The notes under the pieces: generated by a model | Told to the model about the DNA's origin: nothing | Seen by the model: only the letters and a program-made list of their open reading frames with translations | Database searches by the model: none | Translations under genes and position numbers: made by a program | Assembly: GCF_027409185.1 (NCBI RefSeq) | Contig: NC_084462.1 | Span: 86,290,179-86,354,178 of the forward strand | From: Cynocephalus volans | Taxonomy: Eukaryota; Chordata; Mammalia; Dermoptera; Cynocephalidae | Length of the DNA stretch: 64,000 bases | Reading direction: 5' to 3' | Part shown: positions 12,501-24,524 of the stretch, one piece after another | Position numbering within the stretch: position 1 is the stretch's first letter | Layout: each line of letters opens with the position of its first letter

Positions 12501-15500
12501 AGGATGAAGATAAGTAGATAGTTATGGACTCTCTCAAATCTAAGATATCTTTCATGAATTTTTTTTTAATTGTTGTAAAATATGCATAACATAAAATTTA
12601 CCATTTTAACCATTTTAAGCATACAGTTATATGGCATTAAATATATTCACACTGTTCTACAACCACCACCACCATCTACCTCTAGAACTTTTTCATTCTC
12701 CCCAACTGAAACTCTGTACCCATTAACCACTAACTCCTCATTCCTCCCTCCTCCCAGCCCCTGGTTGTAAACTTCTGACAAATGCTTGTTCTCAGTTAGT
12801 CCCTATTGTGCAGAGATTTTGTGTAGTTACATTCTACAATGATTACTAAAGTGTGGAGTTTATGAAAATTTAACATTTAAAAATTGATGAATATCTTCTG
12901 AATATATAACTCATTTAGTTTTTGGTGTATTGATGCTATGTTGTACTTAGATAGACTACAAGTTTTGCTACTACTTAGCTCCTAGAAAAACCAACAAAAC
13001 CAAATGATAAAGTTTTTTCCCTCCCATCTTAATTGCAAGAAGACATTTATCTAGTTTGACTAATTATTCTAACAAATTTTTTTTTTTTTTAAAGATGACT
13101 GGTAAGGGGATCTTAACCCTTGACTTGGTGTTATCAGCACCACACTCTCCCAAGTGAGCCATGGGCCAGCACTTAATCTATCAAATTTTTTAAAGATTAA
13201 AAAAGAGAGGCTACTAGAACCATTTGATACCTTTTAAAATTGATGTGTATTTGTCTCACATCAGGTTTTGAACTGAAGTATTTTTTTTTTGCATTTCTTT
13301 CTTGATTTTAGCAACTGGTTTTGACATGGGCTCCAAAGCAGCATAAATTAGCCAAAGATATATGGATAATCCATGTAGTTTGTAGCTCATAGATCATTTT
13401 TATCTAATAAATCAAAAACTGTAAGTAGCTTTGAGTCCCTCTTAATTATTTTCCCTATGAGATAAAGAACTAACACTGATTTATTGTTTAATTTTGACCA
13501 AATACAGTTTGTTCATTTTAAAAACATTATTTGGGCAAACTTGATCTAGTAACTTCTTGAGTAGAGTTAGCATTGTTTTAAATTATTTTTAATTTCCAAA
13601 GAAGTAAATGATCTTTTATTTTGAAGTAGCATAGAGTATTTCATTTTATTGAGGACAGAGGGCACCCTTAGTGTTCATGCTGAAAGAAATTGTATTTGTA
13701 GAATTAATTTGTTTAATAGTAGCCTAGCAAAGGCTGCAGCCCACCAATAAGACAGATGCTGAATTACTTCTGGAATGAAGTCTTCTCCTTAGGTTTTAAT
13801 AAACTTTATCTAGTAATTCTTTAGTATAGGTATAATTATAAGCTTCCAGCTGAGGCTGTTCAGAGGATCTGTGCAGTTGTCTAGACTTGTCTAGACAACA
13901 ATGAAGACTGTCTAGATAGACTTGTCTAGACATCAGTGAAGACTGTCTAGATAAGTGCTTCAGTGACCGCCCCCACAGGCCAGCATTGTCTCCCAATCTG
14001 TACTGATTGTCAGCTCAGTCCAGAGCCTCCACTAGGAGCAGTTATAAGCAAAATTGTGGAAGGGGTAAAATTATTTGTAGTCTAATATGCACTTAAGCCA
14101 TAGGATGATTTTCTGTGTTTGGGAGTGTCATAAAATTTATTTACTTTCTGGCAATCCTCCTAAAACTGGAAGACAGTATAGCTAGGTCTTTCAGATATTT
14201 ACCTAGTGGTGAAGACAAGACCTGAGCTCAATTACCCTGTCTCAGCTAAAAAGACTAAATTAAGTTTGATATCCTCTAGGATTTTTTTTTTTAAATTTTT
14301 TTAGGAAAATATTCTCCAAAATTTAAGGGCTTTAGTTTGTTTTGTACTTGCTTAAAGAGGTAAATTTTATTTATGTAAAAAATGATATAAGAAATCCATC
14401 TTTCTCCATGATGTTTCCAGCTCCTAGTGCACCTTACTATATAAAGCCACTACCGAAGAATCAAGGCAGGTATTCTCAAACAACTTCTAAGAATTCAGGT
14501 TTTGTTGTGATGTAGTAGAGCTATTAGAATATATGATATCATGCAAAAAGTAAAGAAAAAGGAGTTTCTAAGATTAAAGCATAGCCATTCCTGGGTAAAC
14601 TATTTGGGTTTTCTTACATAAGGTTTTCTGGGAAAAAGTACAGGCAAACATTGATGTTTTTGTGACTTCCCATATCCAAACTAGTTAATGATTTAGTTCA
14701 CAAAATTACAGTCCTCCCAAATATGTCTACTATTCAACCCCCAGGAAACATTCCCAACCTCTACATCGTTTTTTACACCTTGCGTCTTCTCTTCCCTGCC
14801 ACCGTGGCCCAGTCCTGGTGAAGAGCCAACCAGCTTCCCCCCAACTATACTGCTCAACGCAGGATTCCTCCCTCCCTATTCTGATTCACTGCTCAGAAAT
14901 ATCTTAGGGTTGACAAAATTTTTAATCTAATCTGGGTTTGAGTGCTTCAAACTCTTTTTTCTATTCTTTATTACAATATTGGTTATTCCCTTTTCTGCTT
15001 TTAGTTCTTTCTGATGCCCTTCATTAACTCCAGGGGAACTGAGTTTGGGTCAACTGTGGCTTGGTGAATTTTTTTCTTCTTAAAGGGACAGCTGAGTTAA
15101 GTGGCACTAACTTAATTTTCTAATGGCAAGAAAATGAATGCCAAGCAAAGTAATAACCAGCCAATGAATCCAGTGGTTGAAATTCTGCTAGCAATGATGT
15201 AAGACTTCACAACTGCAATGTGATTTACTTTTATAATTGTTTATAATGGTAACTGAAAGAAATAGGCCTTCTGGTATCTTCGGTTTTTTGCAGGTTGTTA
15301 TTTCTCTAAGGAAAAGGCAAATTTAGATTTATTCTCTCTTTCAGAAAAGAGGTGATGATTTTGAAACTGTCTCCTTCTGGCTCTCTAACACATGCCGCTT
15401 TTTGCACTGTTTGAAGCAGTACAGTGGAGAAGAGGTGAGAAAACCTTGATTATAAAACCAGCATGCTATACTTTTTCTGACCTTTATTACGGAAAATTTT

Positions 15501-18500
15501 AAAGCCCAAAATATTTAACCATGTTTTTTAGAAACCTGAATTCAGAGGTGGCTTGGAGTTTATCACTTTGTTTGATGTTCTTTATCTATGAAACAGTAAA
15601 TTGGAGAGTGATGTAGTTTCTTTCTTCTGAGAGTTTTTATTACGGGAAAGCACAGCAAAAACAAAATAAGCATTGGTTAATGGATATTTACCAGAAGTGA
15701 AACTTTCTGTCATTATGTTGAGGCGGGCTTTTTAAGAACTAATATTGGAGTATTGAACTATTTAAGGAAATTAATCAATTTCAGCTTGCCACAGTACATT
15801 AGAGGTGATCAAAGATAGAACATGATCAAAGATCGTGTCTCTTTTGATTTGTCCAAAAATCTGTATTGCTTTTGTTTGTAGTAATGTGTTCACTAGTTGA
15901 TAGAGTTCAACATACTTAAAAAGTATGTAAAATATTAAAAATTACTATTTATTAAGAGCTGTTTAGTATGTTTCAGACAGCACTTACTATACATTATGTT
16001 ATTTATGTTATTTCTTATAAACCTCTGTGAAATAGGAATTATAACCCAGTTTTACAGATGATGAAACTGAAGCTCAGTGAAGCTCATCGACTTGCCAAAA
16101 CTCTTTTGGCCATAAAGAGCAATGTTGGGATTCTGGGTCTGCCTACCTCCCAGAGCCTCTGGCCTACCACACTGCCCTCCTGCATCCCCATCCCTTGCCA
16201 AGAGGGTAGGCAAAGAGGCTGATTAGTAGTACTCTCTGAGCACCCAGAGGTAGGGGACTGTCCTGTCAAATGATGGAAAATACAAAGATAGGTAAGACAT
16301 GGTCCCTGAAAAGGTGGGACTGATAGACCAGAATCCCCCACAGGGGCCATTAACTACGTCCTGTCAATTCCCACTCTTAGACCATTTAAGTAGGTGGTAG
16401 GGAGGCAGATGCTTGACCATGGGCAGGATCCATCAAGTAAGCCATTACCTTTGTCAGGCAATGTCTGGTGATCAGCATGTTAAAATGCAAAGTGACTGAA
16501 AAAAGTACCTGCCTGTACAGTTAGCTTACCATTTTCACAAATACCACCAGAAGATTCCATTCTAAGCTCTGACTGAAAATCATGTTGTATATACCATATA
16601 ATATAGTAAAGGGACATTTACTGTTTACTCACCAGTCTGTGTAGAATTCAGTCTATTTCAAGAAAATTATGTATGCCCTTTGGGTGTAGTATTTATGAAT
16701 AGGACCATATTTAATGAACTGAAGTTAAGAGATTAGTACTTTAGATAATTTAGAGTTTGGCGATAAACCTGCTGTTTCATAAATGAAACAGTCATTTGGT
16801 TTTTTTAGTTAAGTTCTCTCAACTTGTTTCATTGGACTTGCTATAGAAAGGCTTAAAAGCTAGGTTGCCAAGTTTGATGTTACTCAAAAGCTAGTAAGAA
16901 GTGGAAGGAGGAATGATGGAAGCAAACAAACACACACCAGCATTTGAGAGTGATTGTCTTGGCATTTTTGTGTGGGATGGATGGAAGTCCCTTGGAGAGA
17001 GGAAAAAGGAGCATGAAAGTGCTGATCAGACTGGAGATAGTTAAACAGACAGAAGAGACATTTTACTTCATATGTATTAACTTTGCATTATTACTCTAGG
17101 GCTTTATGAAACACAACACATCTCGCCAGAATGAACACTGCCTCACCAATTTTGACCTGGCTGAGTATCGGCAAGTGCTGAGTGACTTGGCCATTCAGAT
17201 CTATCAGCAGCTCGTGCGGGTGTTGGAGAACATCCTTCAGCCAATGATTGGTAAGGTCAGGGCATGGCTGAGCATCATGGTCCATCTGCTTCATGTGCCC
17301 TTCAGTAAATGACCAGCCACTGGCTTGGGCATCTGTTCACAGGGAGAATATGAAGTAGTAAGACACAGGCCTAAAATTAGCTGAGGAATCCCAGAAACCC
17401 AGCCATGGCTAATGGGAGGCATCATAATCACTGCTTCTATGTGGTTCAAAAAGCAGTATCTGGTTCCTCTCCCCAGTGTTTAATGCCTGTCTCTTAAGAT
17501 TGGGTTATGCTTATATCCAGCAATAGACTTCATTCCTTGTCCAGTTTTTGAAATCACTTTAAGCTTTGGACTAGGACAGTACTGCAAAGGGCTTCCTGGG
17601 GGCCCATCTAAAACCAAGTAGGCTGGGCAAGGTTGGGGGTAGGTTGCACTTTGTTTTACAGACACAGTGAAGTGTCTGGGAAGGTACTATGGCAAAGAGA
17701 ACAGGTCTCACAGGTTTGTCTGGACACTCTATGCTGAGTTGTGCATCTCATGGCCCTTAAGGAATTCTTAAAGGCAATTTGGTTTAAAGTAGTAGTTTCT
17801 CATTGGCCAAGTAGCTGAGCTGGGGGGGGGGGGGGGGTCCTATTTCTGTGTATTCAGCTAAATGTACGATTCTATCTACCTCTCTTTATATATGTACACT
17901 CATTTTGGGTGTTTATATACTGTGCTACCTATAATTCCTTTGGCATGTGTAGCATGTATGAATAGGAATTAGGAGTTATCTACGAGTTGCGGGCTGCTAA
18001 TTTTGAATGCATTGAATTTAAAACAAATTTTTTGAGTTACCAAACACTGTTATCTTGTGGAAAATTAACAGCAGGCTTTCAAGGTACTCCCAGGTACCCT
18101 TTCTTTCCCCACCCATGTGTTCCCCACATTTCCACCACCTTATCTCCCTTCTATGGGCTCTTACTATTCCATTTTCTTTCGTAGGCCACAGTTAACCAGT
18201 TAGAAACATAAAAGACTGAGGAAGCCATGGGAGATGGCAAGGATTTCTTCAGTTGTCCCCTAAAAAGTTATGAATTTAAAGCAGCCTAGGTCAGCTAAAC
18301 TATAGGAGGTAATACACATGCAAAGGTCAGTTTCAGTCAATCTTTCTTCTACTCATGCCTATTTTTATTGGCTAAACAAGAAATTTGACTCTAATATGTT
18401 CCACTCTAAATCACTACCACCATCTTCCAGTCATTTAACAGCAACAATGACAAACGTTTTAAGTCAGTATGAGGTTCTGGGGGAGATGTGTTTAGCACAA

Positions 18501-21500
18501 GGAGACATGAAATGAACCAGGCATGGCCTTTGCTCTCAAGGGGCTCCCAGTCAGGGAATGAGCATCTCTAAAGCATTCTAGGGGAGGCATAAGCCAAATG
18601 CTATGAGAGCCCAATAGGGGGAGCAGCAGTAATACAGAAGAGAAGACTAAGTCCTGAGAGACTGAGGCTAGCCCAAGATCTGCTATTTTGGGAAGCCCAG
18701 GACAATGAAAGGCTCCAGCCCCACTCTTCTGCCCTCTCCCAAGTCTTCTCCAAGACCATTGCCCAGTGTGCTGCCTTTCTTACTATTTGTTTCCCTCTGG
18801 AGCTCAAATATCATGGAGAATACTTCTATTACCCCTAACTGCTACCTATCTCTAAAAAAACCACCCAAAACACTAGAGGCTTGTGCTATCACAAGGCTAC
18901 TGCTTATTTTAGAAAATATACCATTAAGGTTACTTAATTTCTTTGCGGTAAAGAATTATTTCTTCATTAAAGTTTAAAATCCAGAAGTCCTTTTATGGTG
19001 AAGTTCCTTTTCCCTCTATTTTGATACTCAGATCATTTTCCTAAATTGAACGTATGTATGTGTGTGTGCACACACACGCATGTGTACACATGTGCCAGGT
19101 TTTCTTCCAGTTCTTCTCTTCTAACAATTGAAATACTCTTGCAGTCTCAGGCATGCTGGAGCATGAAACGATTCAGGGCGTGTCTGGGGTGAAGCCCACA
19201 GGGCTAAGAAAGCGAACCTCCAGTATTGCCGACGAGGGCACCTACACACTGGACTCCATCCTCCGCCAACTTAACTCCTTCCACTCAGTCATGTGTCAGC
19301 ATGGCATGGACCCAGAGCTGGTCAAGCAGGTGGTCAAGCAGATGTTCTACATTGTGGGGGCCATCACCCTAAACAACCTCCTCCTGCGGAAGGACATGTG
19401 CTCCTGGAGTAAAGGCATGCAGATTAGGTGAGCAGATGCCAATACCTGTGGCGGCTTCTTTCCTCTGCCCTACTGGCCTGCCGGGATTGGGGAGAGCTGA
19501 TGACTTGTTTGCAGTCAGTGCACCTGATGTCTGGTGCCGTGCGGTCAAGCAGTAGGGGAAGAACTGGCACAGAAGCACTTTCTTTTGCCTGGCTGGACTT
19601 CTCCAGATCTCCTTCGTTACCACTCCTCAGCTGTGCCTTGTCAGCAGGTTCCTCTCATTACTTGATAAGAAATCCTGCTCCACTGTAAAGCTAACTTATT
19701 TAAAGAGTGGAAAGATGATGCAAAAATACTCAAAGTTGAAATAGCTGCTGCTTCTTTTGTCTGTGTTTTAATTGTACAATAAGAAAGTATTGAATTATAA
19801 TGAAGATTTGTAATGTATGATTGCTCTTAGATTTGTAATGTATGTTTGGCATAGGTATAAAAAATACCTTTTTATACCTATGCCAACAAGACCAGGTCTA
19901 ATAGATCTCTTACTAACTCTTGAAATATACCCCCTCTGTATTTTAAAAAAAGCTGCACTCTATTTAATGCTCAATTGCACCTCAGCATAACCTCATTATC
20001 ATAATAGAATTGATTTTTTTTGCAAATACTCATTTTATTTATTTTTTTAATTTTCTACAGATATACTCACCAGTTCAATCTGGGAAGCCACAAAAACAGA
20101 CAAAATGCAGGGATTTTTTTCTTTTTAATCCTAGTGCAGACCAAGAAAATACTTATTTTAGAGCAGCTAGAATATTCACCAAGGGAGGAGGAGGAGAAAA
20201 GGGGTTTCTCCTGCAAAAGTCTTTAGTTACTCAATCTCAGAAAACCTTAGTGTTCTTTTCAAATGGTCCATTCTGGCCCACATCTAATTGTAGTTAACTT
20301 TAAGAAGACAAATGCCTTGGGGCTGGACGTGGCTCACTTGGGAGAGTGCGGTGCTGATAACACCAAACCCACGGGTTCGGATTCCTATATAGGGATGGCC
20401 AGTTAGCTCACTTCAGAGAGCGTGGTGCTGACAACACCAAGTCAAGGGTTAAGATCCCCTTTATATAGGGGGGATCCCCTATATATAGGTCATCTTTATA
20501 TAGGGAGGGAAAAAAAGAAGATAATGCCTTACACTCAGGTAGGAGAACTTATTTCTCTGTAAGCTTTGCTTATAAATGTGAAGTCATGCATCTTAATATC
20601 ATAATGGCTCCATTTGCCTGATTATTAAGTTCTGATTGTATGTTCATTTACCTCAGTTTACTTTGAGAACTGCTGTCACTTAAAACCTCATTGTCTGTGT
20701 AGTTTCTTTGTCTCTCTTCCTATTTGGAGTCTTTGTCCCTTTGTCCAAGGGCCCTCCCTTTCTCCTTCCTTCTCTGAGCTTCCTCAGGGCACTATCTCCA
20801 TCATCCAGGCTCCTCCTCAAAGTATAATGGGCGATCTGGTTATCCAGTTACCCAATGTGGAGTTTGCCTTAAGGAAGAGAGAGCACTTAAAAGATTATCA
20901 AGTCTCACCTTGCAAAAGGAATCCAGCTCTGAAATTGTAAGAGAAGCTATAAAGTGTTTTCTGGTCAGCTGTTCAATAAGGACAGAGCCATATTAAATAT
21001 TCTATTTTGTTTATTAGTAAGTCTTATAAGTTTTGCTATAATGATTTCATTTCTATCTGTCATTAAGGAGAATTATATTCTCTTATCATTTAATCTTATA
21101 TAATTATGATTATAAACCTCATGACTATTTATGATAGATTTTTAGCACAGCTGATGAGATTTAAGAAAAGTGAACAAAAATACTCCCTGTCATTTTAACT
21201 GAAAATCGTGACAAGGCCACATACACAAAATTAAGACATTTATGACAACATTCAGCAAATTTGCATTCTCTCTCTCTCTTTTTTTTGGCATAGGTACAAT
21301 GTCAGTCAACTGGAGGAATGGCTACGTGACAAAAATCTGATGAACAGTGGGGCTAAAGAAACCCTGGAACCTCTCATTCAGGCTGCTCAGCTTTTGCAAG
21401 TGAAAAAGAAAACAGATGATGATGCAGAAGCCATTTGTTCCATGTGCAATGCTTTAACTACTGCCCAGGTAAAGCAACTTTCCCTGTTATGAAATAATTT

Positions 21501-24488
21501 AACATTCATCAAAGGTGATCTTTAGGGAAGTAAAGAAGTCTTCTGGTTACTGCTTTTGTCTCTGAGCTGACTTAATCTGTGTCAGAGAAGACACAGATCT
21601 TATACAGATCTTGAAGAAAGGATATTTTGCCAGAAATTAATACATTTCAGTGCTAGTTACAGTCATCTATAGTCAAAACTCAGCAAATATTTATTGAGTG
21701 TTTACAGTGTTCTACATAATGTTGCAGGGACTAGGATACAACCATAAACAAAAGAAAGTCCCTGCTTTCATGGGGTATGCACTCTATGGACTTTATAGTC
21801 CATATAATTTTAATATTATTTGGTAAGTGAATGATTCTTCAGACTTATTTTTTAAAGACAGATTTATTCTTGTTTCTTCAATTCAACAAATGACTAATTG
21901 AGCTCCTATCTCAAGGTACCATATTTGTTGCTGGGGGAGATACTTCAATAAATAAGGAAAAATCCCTGCCTTTAAGGATCCTACAGTTTTTTGTTATTTT
22001 AATTTATCAGTATACAGTGTAGTTGGTATTCATGTCCCTTTACCAATTCCTCCTTTTCCCCTTCCCTTCCCTCCTCCCCTCCATCAACATCATATCTGTT
22101 CACTGTTCAAGGAATTGTTCATTGTTGTGCCTTCTTTTTCTCCCCCCCCCCTTTAATTTTTTTGTGTATTTATTTATTTATTTTTATTAGCTCCCACACA
22201 TAAGTGAGAACATGCAATATTTCTCTTTCTATACCTGGCTTATTTCACTTAGTATAATTTTCTCCAAGTCCATCCATGTTGCTGCAAACAGTAGTATTTC
22301 ATTTTTTTTTTTATAGCAGAGTAGTATTCCATTGTGTAGATATACCACATTTTTCTTATCCATTCATTCAATGATGGGCATTTAGGCTAGTTCCAACTCT
22401 TGGCTATTGTAAATGGTGCTGCAGTAAACATGGGAGTACAGGTATCCCTTCAACATGATGATTTCCATTCCTCTGGGTGTATACCCAGCAGTGGAATAGC
22501 TGGGTCATATGGTAGATCTCTCTGTAATTGTTTGAGAAACCTCCATACCATTTTCCATAAAGGCTGCACCATTTTGTAGTACCACTAACAGTGTAGGAGG
22601 GTTCCTTTTTCTCTGCATCGTCACCATCATTTGTCATTCTCAGTCTTTTGGATATTAGCCAAGAGACCTTACAGTTTAGTAGGGAAGACAGAGATGTATG
22701 TATCCAGCTGACTCTACCATAGCAGATCTAGCAAATTCTGTAGGTCTAAGGGAAGTGCTGAAGGGTGATAACTGGCTTTGTTCAGACGGTTTCATTAAGC
22801 TGGGCATTGATTTAAGGAAGCAAGAGGATAGGAAGGGCATTTGAGGACAGTGGCAACAGCATGAATCAGGACAGAGGCATGAACATGCCCTTTTTCCTTT
22901 GCCCAGTTATTTTCTGTACTGACTCTTGTACTTTCTTAATGTTTTCACGTATCTCATAACAGAAATCTTCAGTTGTGCCCAGTACAATGAAAACTCAGTC
23001 AGTAGATAATTAGAAGTAAGGTGTGTAGCGTTTTAATGCTGAGTTCATATTTACATATATTCTTACTAAGGGTAAAGCAGAATCATGTTATTCAGTAATG
23101 GTCTTGAGATTTTTCTCCTCATTTCTGCCAAGAATAGAAAGTAAGAATGCTTTGGGGGAAACCTAACTTCATACAAGTTTTCTGTCATCCATCTTTTAAA
23201 GAAGATATTTTAATATATTTTACTTTATATTTAAAAATTTCATAGAATGAGGTAGACCTATAATTCATTTATTTGGCAAATTTTGGTTAACGAAGTAGTC
23301 CTACTTTTTAAAGTTCTGATACTTGCCTCTGAAGGACTGATTCCTGATTCAGTTTGTCACTCACAGACCTGATAAACATGCCCACTTTCTAATTCACATT
23401 TCTCTGGTGCTTAATTTATCTTTGTCTATAGATCACCACTGTGTCCTACATTCAATTTTTATTTTTATTTTATTTTATTTTAATCAATTTAAATTGAAAT
23501 AGCCACACATGGCTGGTGACTACTATTGTATTGGACAGCACAGCTTTATACAATACCTTCAAAATGAAAATATCTTTGTATCTTATATAGACAATGATTT
23601 ATTTTCATTTAAAAAAAGATGATCTTTTTACAAAAGGAATTAATTTGACATTTTTTTAAGGAAGTTCATACCCTCTAATTAATTGGTTGATTTCTTTAGA
23701 GGCCTTTGTTGTTATTTATGTTATACATTTATAATAACATCTTTTATAAAAATATGATTTTAAAAAAGACCATTCAAAAGAAATAATTCTATCATTTTTA
23801 ATATGGCCAGATATATATTTTTATATGGAGAGGGCAAGTTGCAGAATAGTATTAATAGAATGAACCCCATTTGTATAAAAATAACATAAGCCAGAATATG
23901 TTTAGAACGTAACTGGATGGATACACAGGACATGGTTAGCAATTGCCACTTTGGGAGACTGGGAGGGTGGGAGTGGGGCACTTTTATTTTTTTATGTTGT
24001 ATTCTTTTGCACTGTTGGAATGGTTTTCTAAGTATATATTGCATCTTAAAATACTATGCAAGTATTACATTAATACCTTCTTCTTGTAAAATTCCAAATA
24101 ATAAAGGTAAATGTGCCCTTCAGACCAGCTCCTTCTTCCCTCTTGTTCCAACCCACCTGTAGAGCCATGGCTAATGTGTAGAATCCTGTTGCAGACTATG
24201 CCAAATGTGGTGCTCTTAATCCTGCCTCCACTATGCCAATTGTAAAGCTACTTTACCCTGCTGGTAATCCTGTACTGACTGGGCCATTTGCTGAGCTAGG
24301 GCTAGGTCTGGAGCTCCCAGACCCCTCAAGCCCATTCACAGACTGGGTCACAAACCCTTCATACGCCAGGCTGGGTCACCAGACCCCTTCACGCAGGTCT
24401 GTGAGCTAGGTAACTGGCCAAAAGGTCCTTGGAGCCATAGGTTGGAAAACATAGCCATGCAGGGCAGATGCCCGCTGACCTGCTTCAC

Positions 24489-24524
<36 letters not shown>

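Larger units (their letters stand above)
11751..15344 (+). other. MYO5A intron, 3.6 kb
   Basis: Holds an antisense L1 3' fragment (about 12558-12775), a collapsed CYN-type SINE (13079-13172) and a 2-copy 35-bp tandem repeat with TCTAGA palindromes (13887-13955). Elsewhere it is AT-rich without recognisable content. Confidence 0.85.
17251..19144 (+). other. MYO5A intron, 1.9 kb
   Basis: Contains a 16-nt G run at 17822-17837 and an alternating purine-pyrimidine tract of TG/CA repeats at about 19049-19096 just before the acceptor. No mobile element or gene was recognised. Confidence 0.82.
19428..21293 (+). other. MYO5A intron, 1.9 kb
   Basis: Contains a sense CYN-type SINE dimer (20319-20517). 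An inverted pair around 19851-19880 (GGCATAGGTATAAAAAATAC / TTTTTATACCTATGCC) could form a stem of about 16 bp. Nothing else was recognised. Confidence 0.82.

Noticed and set aside
16084..16350. 88-codon minus-strand frame in a MYO5A intron
   Set aside because: No homology recognised, partly overlaps MIR-like sequence and lacks splice or promoter signals.
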